Positions 9,059-17,783 of a DNA stretch of 64,000 nt are shown here, piece by piece. The stretch spans positions 49,271-113,270 of the forward strand of contig CACYGX010000004.1 of assembly GCA_902774055.1 (NCBI GenBank), written 5' to 3'. Within the stretch, counting starts at the first letter, position 1. Every line of letters begins with the position of its first letter. The translations under genes and the position numbers were made by a program. The stretch is from an uncultured Bacteroidales bacterium (GTDB lineage Bacteria > Bacteroidota > Bacteroidia > Bacteroidales > Muribaculaceae). The notes beneath the pieces were generated by a model. It did no database searches and was not told where the DNA came from. It was given only the letters and a program-made list of their open reading frames with translations.

Positions 9059-11293
9059 ATGAAAACAACAAAAAAACTGATTACACTGCTATTGGCCCTG
9101 CTGGGCTTGACCCAGGCAGCAGCCCAGGAGTATGAGTACGTTCCGTTCGTTCGCGAAGGCGTAAAATGGGTATGTTACTATGGCGAAAATTATAATCCGG
9201 TGTACGATGACCCTAATAAATTAGACTATTTTAACCTTGAGTTCAAGGGTGATACGATAATCAATGGCAAGACCTATAAACTCATGCACAAATATCACGG
9301 AGATTCAATCAATACAGTGAATGACACTGTTGCCGTCTGCATGCGTGAGGAGGATAAGGTTGTGTATGCATTCGTTCCCGACGGAAAATTCTATTGCCCA
9401 ATAGGAAATTACTATAGGGAAAGTGATTTTAAGGCTATACAAGAGGGTCGGGAATTCGTTCTCTATGATTTCAAAAACCCGATAGCCTACTGGTCAAATT
9501 TTGCAGATTCATGTCAGATGTCTTATTATGACTTTATCGAAACCGATCTTATTTCTGTAGGCAATCATCTTGTTAAGGCATATTCTATGTATATGAGTGG
9601 TTTAGGTGGAGTGAATGTCATTGAAGGCATAGGCTTGGAAGCCACCAATTCATATCCCCTTGCCTTTTTCCTGCCAAGTTGGCCTGGCGCTGTTGAACAG
9701 ACTGTTGTTGGACTGAAGCATGTTATCGAGAATGGTGAAATCATCTACAATCGACATGATTATGATGGTGATAATCCCGACTGGTACGAGTATGAATACG
9801 TTCCGTTCGTTCGCGAAGGTGTCAAATGGGTATATGGCTACGACAATCCATTTTATGAAGATGTTTTGAATATGCCTGATGGATGTTGTTATTTCGCCTT
9901 TGAAATGAAGGGCGATACAGTATATGAGGGCAAACATTACAAGCCAGTGAAATTGTATTACATCAATTACGATGGCGAAGAAATAGAACAGGATTTTACA
10001 CCTATTTGGTTGCGTGAGGAAGATAAGGTGGTATATGCCTGTCATCTAGATGGAATGTGTTATCCTCAATGCCCAGTGGGGTATTTCAATTTTGTGGCAG
10101 AAGATGATAAAGCTCATTCAACAAGTAAAAATGAGTTTGTCCTCTATGATTTCAATAATCCTTTCACACTATATGATGAGTGGTGGAACTATATGGATTA
10201 TGATTATTTAGGCACAGATTATGTTAAGGTTGGTTCCCACAATTGTAAACGTCACAAGTACATGGATAATTACGGATTCGAATTCTTTATTACCGAAGGT
10301 GTAGGTTGTGACGGTAAGGGTATGCCATTGTTTTATTTCCCAGCTCCGATTACAGGTATGCAGGTTGGTTATGGGTTGAGTCATGTGATTGAGAATGGTG
10401 AAATTGTTTATAAGGGTAAATGGTTTAATGATGGGGATCTGTACATGCCTCTCTTGCGTGAGGGTGTCAAATGGGTTTACGAGAAAGTGATGGTCCATGA
10501 AGGTGACACCACTTGCTATTACTACACTTATGAAATCAGTGGTATGCATCCCAATCACCCAAATTATTCGCCAGATTATCATGCTTGCCACTATTACATC
10601 GGCAATGGCTATACTGATATGAATCTGGATAATGACAGTCTTATTGCGGCCGTTTATGAATTCTATAGCATCTTTGATTGTTATGAGAATCATGCTTTGA
10701 TTGCAACTGTAAATGCTGGGAAAAATATGTTGAATTATAGGACACCAACATCTGGTTTGCAGGTTTTATATTGGGGGCTTGGGCAATATGATAGTATGAT
10801 GGGATCTTTGAAAGATGATTTGATTGAAAATCAACGGGAGCCTTACTTCTCTGATGAAAACCTAGTTATGGCCGACCCCATTGTTATTGAGAATTGTAAG
10901 TGCAGCCGTCTTGCTTATTTGAACGAGCAGGGTGACACTTTGGCCTATGTGGTTGAGGGCATCGGCTTTGACAGTTACGATATGGGTGACTTGTTGACGC
11001 CGTTCACGCGCAAGCCCGATCCTAATGCTGATTATCAGGAGTATTGTGGCTTGAGTCATGTCATCAAGGACGGCAAGATCATCTATAAGGGCATGCGCTA
11101 CCGCGAACTGTACGGTGATGTGGATGGCGATGGCGAGGTCACCATTGCCGATGCCAATAGTGTGATTGATATCGTCATCATGGGCGGCAACTCAGCTCAC
11201 ACCCGCACACCCGCTGCCGACGTGAATAGTGACGGCGAAGTCAGCATCGCCGATGTAAACGCCATCATTGAAATAATCTTGGGCAAAAACTGA
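9059..11293 (+). CDS. Secreted three-repeat protein with C-terminal dockerin
   Basis: 744 aa. Signal peptide residues 1-22 (LLALLGLTQAAAQ). The body has three copies of a roughly 220-residue module, each opening with Y(V/M)P(F/L)(V/L)REGVKWV, at about residues 26, 246 and 462. Modules contain FKGDTIINGKTYK-type and REEDKVVYA-type beta strands and close with LSHVIENGEI(I/V)Y. Residues about 684-744 are a type I dockerin-like pair of Ca-binding loops (DVDGDGEVTIAD and DVNSDGEVSIAD). Dockerin-like ends on Bacteroidales secreted proteins occur without cohesins; none is in this window. The module is not one I recognise by name; adhesin or surface protein is only a guess. The third module is partly degenerate. 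Confidence 0.75.
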   Translation: MKTTKKLITLLLALLGLTQAAAQEYEYVPFVREGVKWVCYYGENYNPVYDDPNKLDYFNLEFKGDTIINGKTYKLMHKYHGDSINTVNDTVAVCMREEDKVVYAFVPDGKFYCPIGNYYRESDFKAIQEGREFVLYDFKNPIAYWSNFADSCQMSYYDFIETDLISVGNHLVKAYSMYMSGLGGVNVIEGIGLEATNSYPLAFFLPSWPGAVEQTVVGLKHVIENGEIIYNRHDYDGDNPDWYEYEYVPFVREGVKWVYGYDNPFYEDVLNMPDGCCYFAFEMKGDTVYEGKHYKPVKLYYINYDGEEIEQDFTPIWLREEDKVVYACHLDGMCYPQCPVGYFNFVAEDDKAHSTSKNEFVLYDFNNPFTLYDEWWNYMDYDYLGTDYVKVGSHNCKRHKYMDNYGFEFFITEGVGCDGKGMPLFYFPAPITGMQVGYGLSHVIENGEIVYKGKWFNDGDLYMPLLREGVKWVYEKVMVHEGDTTCYYYTYEISGMHPNHPNYSPDYHACHYYIGNGYTDMNLDNDSLIAAVYEFYSIFDCYENHALIATVNAGKNMLNYRTPTSGLQVLYWGLGQYDSMMGSLKDDLIENQREPYFSDENLVMADPIVIENCKCSRLAYLNEQGDTLAYVVEGIGFDSYDMGDLLTPFTRKPDPNADYQEYCGLSHVIKDGKIIYKGMRYRELYGDVDGDGEVTIADANSVIDIVIMGGNSAHTRTPAADVNSDGEVSIADVNAIIEIILGKN

Positions 11294-11370
11294 AAAAGAT
11301 TAATTGACGCAATAGATTCCCCCCACGGACAACAATAAAAGTATTTTTTTGATTTGGCTTCGCCTAGCTA

Positions 11371-11397
11371 AAGGTTCTCGCGCGTAGCGCGATCCTT
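11371..11397. repeat. Palindrome TCGCGC-GTA-GCGCGA
   Basis: AAGG ... TCGCGC-GTA-GCGCGA ... CCTT forms a nested hairpin in the spacer between the dockerin gene and fabD. No U-run follows. Confidence 0.5.
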
Positions 11398-11422
11398 GGT
11401 TCCGGACGAAACGGGAAAAGAG

Positions 11423-11462
11423 AAACGGTGCGGCTCGATTTGAGTCACACCGTTTATTTTTT
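11423..11462 (+). terminator. Intrinsic terminator between convergent genes
   Basis: AAACGGTG/CACCGTTT (8 bp) and an inner GGCTC/GAGTC stem, followed by ATTTTTTGG on the plus strand. It ends the dockerin transcript and lies 25 nt from the convergent fabD stop. Confidence 0.8.
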
Positions 11463-11487
11463 GGATTCGCCCTAACGAGGCCGTAGA

Positions 11488-12366
11488 TTACTGGCGGCCG
11501 GAGAGGATGACGTCGCGGCTGGTCTTGCCGATAAGGCCCTGGAGGACCTTACCGGGACCCAGTTCCTCGGCCTCGGTCATGCCGTCTGAGGTCATGTTGG
11601 CAACGATGTGGCTCCAGCGGACGGGAGCAGTCAGTTGTTGCAGCAGGTTGGCCTTGATTTCGGCAGGATCGGTGTGGGGCTTAGCGTCCACATCCTGGTA
11701 GATGGGGCAAACGGGGGCCGAGAAGTCGGCAGCCTCGATAGCCTCGGCCAACTCGGCACGGGCAGGCTCCATCAGGGGCGAGTGGAAGGCACCACCCACC
11801 TTGAGGGGCAACGCGCGGCGTGCGCCGGCCTCCTTGAATTTCTCACATGCGGCCTCGATGGCAGTGATCTCACCCGAGATGACCACCTGACCGGGGCAGT
11901 TATAGTTGGCGGGGACGCAGATGCCGTCGATAGTAGCACAGATTTCCTCTACCTTCTCGTCGGGCAGGCCGATGATGGCAGCCATCGTCGAGGGGGCAGC
12001 CTCACAAGCCTTCTGCATAGCGAGTGCACGAGCCTCGACCAACTTCAGGCCCTGATCAAAGGGCAGTGCGCCAGCGGCAACCAGAGCCGAGAACTCGCCC
12101 AGCGAGTGACCGGCTACCATGTCGGGTTTGAACTCGTCGCCCATGGTGAGGGCGAGAATTACCGAGTGAAGGAATACGGCGGGTTGAGTAACTTTGGTCT
12201 GCTTGAGGTCGTCCTCGGTGCCTTCAAACATCAGGTCGGTGATGCGAAAGCCCAGCACTTCATTGGCTTTTTCAAACAATTCTTTGGCCTGAGGGTTGTT
12301 GTCATACAGGTCCTTGCCCATACCGACAAACTGCGCGCCCTGACCAGGGAATACGAATGCTTTCAT
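11488..12366 (-). CDS. fabD: Malonyl-CoA:ACP transacylase FabD
   Basis: 292 aa. It transfers malonyl groups from CoA to acyl carrier protein for fatty-acid elongation. FVFPGQGAQFVGMG at the N-terminus and GHSLGE (nucleophile Ser88) are diagnostic; the catalytic His lies in GGAFHSPLM near residue 197. No other fab genes are adjacent. A TACCTTTG box lies 66 nt upstream. Confidence 0.95.
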   Translation of the reverse strand: MKAFVFPGQGAQFVGMGKDLYDNNPQAKELFEKANEVLGFRITDLMFEGTEDDLKQTKVTQPAVFLHSVILALTMGDEFKPDMVAGHSLGEFSALVAAGALPFDQGLKLVEARALAMQKACEAAPSTMAAIIGLPDEKVEEICATIDGICVPANYNCPGQVVISGEITAIEAACEKFKEAGARRALPLKVGGAFHSPLMEPARAELAEAIEAADFSAPVCPIYQDVDAKPHTDPAEIKANLLQQLTAPVRWSHIVANMTSDGMTEAEELGPGKVLQGLIGKTSRDVILSGRQ

Positions 12367-12431
12367 TGTTTCTTTATCTTTTATTTCTTGATATTAATGT
12401 TGATTACGGAATTTTTTCTGCAAATCGGCTG

Positions 12432-12439
12432 CAAAGGTA
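12432..12439 (-). promoter_or_regulatory. -7 box TACCTTTG for fabD
   Basis: TACCTTTG on the minus strand, 66 nt upstream of the fabD ATG. Confidence 0.55.
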
Positions 12440-12524
12440 CAAATTAGTTTTTAGTTAACAGGTAATAGTTCATAGTTTTTTTCGCGCTTACGCGCTAAAG
12501 TACTAATTATCAACCAGGTATCAA

Positions 12525-13178
12525 CTAGGCGAGGTATTCGGTGGGGTCGTCGATGCCGGCTTCGCGCAGGGCTTGACGGCGCTCGTTGCACGTGCCGCAG
12601 GTGCCGCAGTGCTTTTCGCCGCCCTTGTAGCAGGAGTAGGTTTCACTGTAATCCAAGCCCAAGGCAGCGCCATGGCGTGCGATTTCGGCCTTGCTCAAGT
12701 CGGTGTAAGGTGCATATACCTTGACATTCTCGTAGGTACCCGTCATCATCGCCGTACTCATCGCCTCGATGAAGGGTGAGCGGCAGTCGGGATAGATGGA
12801 GTGGTCACCAGCATGGTTGGCAATCATGACACGCTTGAGGCCGTTGCTCTCGGCAATACCGCAGGCAATCGCCAGCATGATGCCGTTGCGGAAGGGCACC
12901 ACCGTCGATTTCATGTTCTCGTCATTGTAATTGCCGTCTGGGATGGCATCGGCACTCTCGAGCAAGGCGCTCTTAAAGTATTGGTGCATGAAATCCAAGG
13001 GAATGATCAGGTGCTTGATGCCCAATCGCTTGCAGTGCATGATAGCACAACGGCGCTCACGGCCGTTCTGAGTGCTGCCATAGTCAAAAGTAATGGCCAT
13101 GGCAATCTGGTCCTTGTACTCATAGAGCATGGTCGTCGAGTCCATGCCGCCTGAGGTAATAATCACCGCGTCCTTCAT
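12525..13178 (-). CDS. queC: 7-cyano-7-deazaguanine synthase QueC
   Basis: 217 aa from the ATG at 13178, one nucleotide after the queF stop; the in-frame start at 13202 would only overlap queF. It makes preQ0 from 7-carboxy-7-deazaguanine with ATP and ammonia. The PP-loop is SGGMDST (residues 9-15). The C-terminal Zn site is a Cys cluster (SCYKGGEKHCGTCGTC, near residues 187-201). It is translated with queF. Confidence 0.95.
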   Translation of the reverse strand: MKDAVIITSGGMDSTTMLYEYKDQIAMAITFDYGSTQNGRERRCAIMHCKRLGIKHLIIPLDFMHQYFKSALLESADAIPDGNYNDENMKSTVVPFRNGIMLAIACGIAESNGLKRVMIANHAGDHSIYPDCRSPFIEAMSTAMMTGTYENVKVYAPYTDLSKAEIARHGAALGLDYSETYSCYKGGEKHCGTCGTCNERRQALREAGIDDPTEYLA

Positions 13179-13179
13179 G

Positions 13180-13650
13180 TCAATCGTTGTGGAAATTAGC
13201 AATCAGGCGGGCGCGCACCATGTCCTGGTGCTCGTCGTCGCCATAGTTGGCAAACGGCTTGATGCTGATACCGCCACGGGGATTAAACAAACCGATGACC
13301 TCGAGATACTTGGGATCCATCAACTTGACCAAGTCCTTCATGATAATGTTGACGCAATCCTCGTGGAAGTCACCATGATTGCGAAAGCTGAACAGGTAGA
13401 GCTTCAAGCTCTTGCTCTCGACCATGCGCTGGCGAGGAATGTAGTTGATGATAATGTGGCCAAAATCGGGCTGGCCCGTCTTGGGGCACAGCGAAGTGAA
13501 TTCGGGGCAGTCGAGTGTCACCACGTAGTCGTTACCAGGGTGCATATTCTCGAACGTCTCGAGCACGTCGGGGCGGTAGTCAAACTCATAAGAAGTGCCC
13601 TGGTTGCCCAGCAGCGTCACCCCTTCCAGTTCCTTATCGTTTCTAGACAT
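13180..13650 (-). CDS. queF: NADPH-dependent 7-cyano-7-deazaguanine reductase QueF
   Basis: 156 aa, the short unimodular form. It reduces preQ0 to preQ1 in the cytoplasm. The catalytic Cys55 lies in [13 protein letters not shown] with the paired Asp62, and the QueF motif is ESKSLKLY (78-85) followed by [11 protein letters not shown]. First gene of the queF-queC pair, with a TACATTTG box 30 nt upstream. No preQ1 riboswitch fits in the leader. Confidence 0.95.
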   Translation of the reverse strand: MSRNDKELEGVTLLGNQGTSYEFDYRPDVLETFENMHPGNDYVVTLDCPEFTSLCPKTGQPDFGHIIINYIPRQRMVESKSLKLYLFSFRNHGDFHEDCVNIIMKDLVKLMDPKYLEVIGLFNPRGGISIKPFANYGDDEHQDMVRARLIANFHND

Positions 13651-13679
13651 AAAACAGATGTATTTTGCGTTTAGGACTG

Positions 13680-13687
13680 CAAATGTA
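13680..13687 (-). promoter_or_regulatory. -7 box TACATTTG for queF-queC
   Basis: TACATTTG on the minus strand, 29 nt upstream of the queF ATG. Confidence 0.6.
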
Positions 13688-13757
13688 CAAAAAAGTTTTT
13701 ATAAAGATTTCCGTTCCTTGATTTACAAATGCTATTGGAGCAGGATTTTCTGTAAGA

Positions 13758-13820
13758 CGGTTTTCGGTGGCTTGGCAGCGGCAGGCTGTCGCCTCGCTTG
13801 TGCCAAACCACCGAGAACCG
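13758..13820. repeat. Long imperfect palindrome (63-nt hairpin)
   Basis: Positions 13758-13777 pair with 13801-13820 over 20 bp with one G-U and one mismatch. Inside, GCG/CGC and AGGC/GCCT close a TGTC loop. No U-run flanks it. It lies between the queF promoter and the end of the leftward gene at 13843. It shares its nested layout with the hairpin at 1923-2000. Confidence 0.7.
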
Positions 13821-13842
13821 ATGATCCTTCAAGGGAAAGGAC

Positions 13843-16269
13843 TTAGAGGGCTAGGCGGAAGCCTAAGCCATCGGCAGTTTGGTCAGCAGTAGTATGGTTA
13901 CGGAACCAAACACGTTGGCCAGTTTCAGCATTGAAGAATGCTCCACCACGGGCGACTCGTTCTGAGCCTGATGTGGGACCCGTGGGATTGGTTTGGGCAG
14001 CACTGCTGTAAGTATCATAATAATCGTTGCACCATTCCCAGACATTACCGCTCATGTCATACAGGCCCAACTCGTTGGGCTCCTTTTGCCCCACAGGTTG
14101 GGTGGTACTCTCTGAAGAGTTATACCATGCTACATCATCAAGCATGTTGCTGCCGGCATACGTGAATCCATGGCTCATGTTGCCACCACGGGCTGCGAAC
14201 TCCCATTCGGCCTCGGTGGGCAGGCGGAAAGTCATGCCCGTCATCTGGTTCAGTTGGGTGATGAACTGTTGACAGTCGTTCCAGGAGACACTCTCCACGG
14301 GCCTGTTCGCATCACCGGTGTAGTTACTCGGGTTGCTGCCCATCACAGCCACCCACAATGCCTGTGTCACCTCAGTCTCACCGATGCTGTATGACGACAG
14401 CGTCACTTGGTGAGCGGGCAAGGCGTTACTGTCATTGCTATCGGGAGTATCTCCAGTAAATCCCATTGTGAAGGTGCCTCCGGCAACAGGCACCATCTTG
14501 AATGTCACATCACCGACGGTTAAAGAAGTCCCAGGCCAACTGCCACTCAACAGGTAGTCGATCAGGACTGCCACGTCGCTGATAGACACATTGCCATTCT
14601 GATCACAGTCAGCATTGACGAGATTGATGCCCGAAGCATCTCCGCTCAGCAGGTAGTCGATCAGGGCTGCCACGTCGCTGATGGCCACGTCACCGTTGGC
14701 ATCCACATCACCTCGCTTCTCAACATTGCGAATGGTGAGATTGTCCACGGCGAAGTAGTCACCCGTGGGGTTGACGCTGCTGTCCTTGGCATATCGCCAC
14801 ATGAGCGTATGGGTGCCCGCTGTCAAAGGCATGGAATAGGTCTCCCAGTCGTTCTGGCGCGCGCCGTAAGCAAACTGGCTCACGCCATCGACAAAGAACT
14901 CACACTTGTCCCACACGTTGCTCGAGCCCTCGCCCCAGGCCTTGAAATCAAACGAGAGTAGGGACGATCTTTGAACCATAACGGTCGAGGTCATCTCAGA
15001 CGTGCTGCTGGCCACACCGGCATTGCCCGACTGGGCATAGGTGCGGGCCCCCTCGGTCACCTCAATCCACGGATACGCTCCAAAGGAGGTGACCATGAAA
15101 GCGCCATCGCTGACTGCCGCACTGAGGTCGGCACCTAAACAGACATTGTCCACGGCAAAGTAGTCGCCCGTGGGATTGATGCTGCTGTCCTTGGTATATT
15201 GCCACGTGAGCATGTGGGTGCCCGCTGTCAAAGGCACGGAATAGGTCTCCCAGTCGTTTTGGCGCGCGCCGTAAACAAACTGGCTCACGCCATCGATGAG
15301 GAACTCACACTTGTCCCACACGTTGCTCGAGCCCTCGCCCCAAGCCTTGAAATCAAAGAAGAGCGCCATAGAGCTGCTCAATGTCACCGTGGCAGTTAAT
15401 ATCGATGAGCTGCTGGCCTGGCCGGCATTGCCCGATTGGGCAAAGGTGCGGTCGCCCTGGGTCACTACCGTCCAGGGATAGTCGCCATTAGAAACGAAGT
15501 TAATGGTGCCACCCCCGACGTTGAGGGCGCTGTTCAATGATGCAACATCGATGTCGCCCACTACATTCGTGAACTTGTTCCAGTAATTGGTGGCCCTGTA
15601 GGCAGCAACAGAGGACGAAGGCACATGCAGCGTGGCAGTGGCATAGGTGCTCTCATCAAACATCGGCTCCTTGAACTCCCAAGCCTCGAGGCTGCGGCAG
15701 GTGATGTCCGTCAAGCTGGTACAGCCCGCGAAGATGTTCAAAGCCCAGTTGTTATTATCGAAACGGCAGTTCTCGCCCAAGTCAACAGTGGTGAGCGCCG
15801 AACAGTCATAGAATGCCATTCCACCCACATAGGTCACTGAATTGGGGATAACCACCCGGGTCAGGGAGGAACAATTTCCAAAAGCATAACCACCGATGGT
15901 GTTCAACGTGATAGGTAAAGTGACACTGGTCATGGCGCTGCAGCCTGCAAATGCATCATCGCCGATCTTTTCGACATTATCATTGATGGTAATACTAGTG
16001 ATCTGGGAACAATTCCGGAAGGCTCGATCTCCAATCTCAGTAACACGATATTGGGTACCCGTCGCAGAATTGGTAGCTGTACCGTAGATGACATAACCGC
16101 CGGTAGGCGATGCCACCACGTGACCGACAACCTTGGCCGTGTTGGTGCCAGTTATGACATACTGCAGATTATTGTAAATGAAGTCATAAGTGTCGGCGGC
16201 ACTGGCAGCCAGTGCGCACGTTAACCACACCGCGAGTACGGTCAACAGATGGAGGTAATTCTTTTTCAT
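13843..16269 (-). CDS. Secreted LRR / repeat / dockerin / SUMF1-fold multidomain protein
   Basis: 808 aa. Signal peptide 1-24 (LAASAA). Residues about 60-235 are BspA-type LRR_5 repeats (RAFRNCSQITSITI, GYAFGNCSSLTRVVIP). Two tandem 135-residue beta modules follow (about 255-390 and 390-525; both with SFDFKAWGEGSSNVWDKCEF or FFDFKAWGEGSSN, and ARQNDWETYS). Then comes a dockerin-like pair (DVDANGDVAISD, DCDQNGNVSISD; about 528-590) and a C-terminal formylglycine-generating-enzyme fold (about 595-808: GGTFTMGF, ETEVTQALW, RLPTEAEWEFAARGG, LGLYDMSGNVWEWC, GFRLAL). The SUMF1 part lacks the active-site cysteine pair of true FGE: the RGGAFF segment is followed by NAETGQRVWFR. A binding or structural role is more likely than sulfatase activation. 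Surface location inferred. Confidence 0.8.
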   Translation of the reverse strand: MKKNYLHLLTVLAVWLTCALAASAADTYDFIYNNLQYVITGTNTAKVVGHVVASPTGGYVIYGTATNSATGTQYRVTEIGDRAFRNCSQITSITINDNVEKIGDDAFAGCSAMTSVTLPITLNTIGGYAFGNCSSLTRVVIPNSVTYVGGMAFYDCSALTTVDLGENCRFDNNNWALNIFAGCTSLTDITCRSLEAWEFKEPMFDESTYATATLHVPSSSVAAYRATNYWNKFTNVVGDIDVASLNSALNVGGGTINFVSNGDYPWTVVTQGDRTFAQSGNAGQASSSSILTATVTLSSSMALFFDFKAWGEGSSNVWDKCEFLIDGVSQFVYGARQNDWETYSVPLTAGTHMLTWQYTKDSSINPTGDYFAVDNVCLGADLSAAVSDGAFMVTSFGAYPWIEVTEGARTYAQSGNAGVASSTSEMTSTVMVQRSSLLSFDFKAWGEGSSNVWDKCEFFVDGVSQFAYGARQNDWETYSMPLTAGTHTLMWRYAKDSSVNPTGDYFAVDNLTIRNVEKRGDVDANGDVAISDVAALIDYLLSGDASGINLVNADCDQNGNVSISDVAVLIDYLLSGSWPGTSLTVGDVTFKMVPVAGGTFTMGFTGDTPDSNDSNALPAHQVTLSSYSIGETEVTQALWVAVMGSNPSNYTGDANRPVESVSWNDCQQFITQLNQMTGMTFRLPTEAEWEFAARGGNMSHGFTYAGSNMLDDVAWYNSSESTTQPVGQKEPNELGLYDMSGNVWEWCNDYYDTYSSAAQTNPTGPTSGSERVARGGAFFNAETGQRVWFRNHTTADQTADGLGFRLAL
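14741..14952 (-). repeat. Internal DNA repeat, copy 1 (within the multidomain gene)
   Basis: Encodes the conserved core of the second 135-aa beta module. It is near-identical to 15146-15357 at a constant offset of 405 nt, exactly 135 codons, indicating a recent in-frame tandem duplication. Confidence 0.8.
15146..15357 (-). repeat. Internal DNA repeat, copy 2
   Basis: Partner of 14741-14952 at offset 405 nt; encodes the core of the first beta module. Confidence 0.8.
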
Positions 16270-16446
16270 AATCGATCAATTTAAAAGTTAATAATATCAA
16301 TTGTTTTTGTCAAACTCATTCGAGGAGATTGCGGTAGGCAGAAGAGTACAACTTGCTGCTGAAAATAAATCCCCCCCGCAAAAATATTGGAAATATTATT
16401 AAAAAGCAAGTTTTTTTATTCTATAATTATCCTCATCTTACCGAAT

Positions 16447-17154
16447 TTAATTCAGCAAATTGAGGGCGAAACGGGCTGCGGCGGGTCCCATTGGCGCCAT
16501 CTCTTCAAGGCTGCGCAGGGCCTTCTGTCTGACGTCCTGGTCAATGTCATCGCAGTGGTTCAAGAGCAGGTGACGGCTATAGGCTACCGTGAATTCGGGA
16601 TGCCCTTGAAAGGTAATCACCTGATGGCCGATGCGGAACGACTCGTTCAGGCAAAAATCGCTGGTGGCGCAACGCACGGCACCATCGGGTAGAGCGGTCA
16701 CCTGGTCATGATGGCTGTAGAGCAAACGCATCTCCCGGCCCGGGAAATAGGGCATCATGCACTCGTCAATCACTTGCGAGGCCCGCACTCCTGTCCCAAA
16801 GCCGCCTTCATATTGCCTGACTTCACCACCCAGCGCCCTGGCTATCGCCTGATGGCCGAAGCATACGCCCATCAACCGAGCACCACGACTATAGGCGCGC
16901 TCAATCCAATTCACCAGCGCGACAATCCACGGTTTGTCATCGTAGGCCGAATCCAGACTGCCGGGCACCAGATACAACTCATCGTCGTTGACCGATGAGG
17001 GCAATTCGCCCTGCCACGTTTGGAATATCTTGTATGAAACCTGTTCGCCGATAGAGGCAAACAGGTCCATAAACAGTGACTCGTAGTTGGGGATGAAGTC
17101 GGGCAACCTTCCGGGGAAGGTGTCACACAACAAAATGTTGATGTTGCGCATCAT
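16447..17154 (-). CDS. Class I glutamine amidotransferase-like protein
   Basis: 235 aa. The triad is visible: nucleophile Cys in GVCFGHQAIA (near residue 98), and His and Glu in QGHPEF (near residue 180). It resembles the GMP-synthase-like stand-alone amidotransferases and probably releases ammonia from glutamine, or cleaves a gamma-glutamyl bond, in the cytoplasm; the acceptor is unknown. Its ATG overlaps the upstream HD gene stop (ATGA). Last gene of the mlaE-mlaF-HD-GATase operon. Confidence 0.85.
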   Translation of the reverse strand: MMRNINILLCDTFPGRLPDFIPNYESLFMDLFASIGEQVSYKIFQTWQGELPSSVNDDELYLVPGSLDSAYDDKPWIVALVNWIERAYSRGARLMGVCFGHQAIARALGGEVRQYEGGFGTGVRASQVIDECMMPYFPGREMRLLYSHHDQVTALPDGAVRCATSDFCLNESFRIGHQVITFQGHPEFTVAYSRHLLLNHCDDIDQDVRQKALRSLEEMAPMGPAAARFALNLLN

Positions 17155-17783
17155 AACTCGTCAATCTCGGCGCCTGTGCTTTCCATGATGCTGGCAGCGA
17201 GACCGTCGGCAGTCTGTATAATGGCGACAAGGGGATAGAGCTTGCGAGCGGCATCATAATTCCTCACATCCTCATAACTGTTCTGGTTCACGCCCCAGGC
17301 GCCCATGTGCCAACGGATGGCCAGCATCTCGTCGTCGTTCAGGGGCAGGCCGCTGCACAACAGCAGCGTGAGTGACTTTTCACCATGCCCCATGGGAAAA
17401 TTCTTGTAAGTGATTTTATAGCCCTCGGCATCTTCCCAAATGCCTAGCGCATTCTTGCGCTTCTTGACCGAGCGCTTGTAGATGTCACACTTGCACACGT
17501 CATGCAAGAGGCTGGCGAGGATGATGCTGTCGCGCTTCACCTGATGTTCCAGACCCGGTTCCAGCGTCTTCATCGCCTCCCACACGGCAAGGGCAGCCTT
17601 GCAGGTGTTGAGCGAGTGCATCGCGAGGCCTCCTTCGACATTCAAGTGGTGGCCAGCCGAAGCCGGTGCAGTGAAGAAACCCCATGCCTCGAGGTCTCCA
17701 ATCACATCCTCGATGCCCTCGCGCTCGGTAGAACGTAGCAACTCGAGGATTTCTTCTTTACAGTTCTTATCGCTAGTTTTCAT
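17151..17783 (-). CDS. HD-domain phosphohydrolase-like protein
   Basis: 210 aa. LASLLHDVCKCD carries the HD doublet, with an upstream His (MHSLNTCKA) and the downstream MGHGEKSL and ALRWHMGAW-type histidines (here AIRWHMGAW) expected for a metal-binding HD fold. Substrate unknown (nucleotide phosphohydrolase is possible). It overlaps the ABC ATPase gene upstream and the amidotransferase downstream by 4 nt each, so all are coupled. Confidence 0.8.
   Translation of the reverse strand: MKTSDKNCKEEILELLRSTEREGIEDVIGDLEAWGFFTAPASAGHHLNVEGGLAMHSLNTCKAALAVWEAMKTLEPGLEHQVKRDSIILASLLHDVCKCDIYKRSVKKRKNALGIWEDAEGYKITYKNFPMGHGEKSLTLLLCSGLPLNDDEMLAIRWHMGAWGVNQNSYEDVRNYDAARKLYPLVAIIQTADGLAASIMESTGAEIDEL

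Noticed and set aside
12801-13674. Open frames opposite queC and queF
   Set aside because: Antisense to two confidently identified enzymes.
13843-14500. Functional sulfatase-modifying enzyme
   Set aside because: Active-site cysteines are missing and no sulfatase gene is adjacent.
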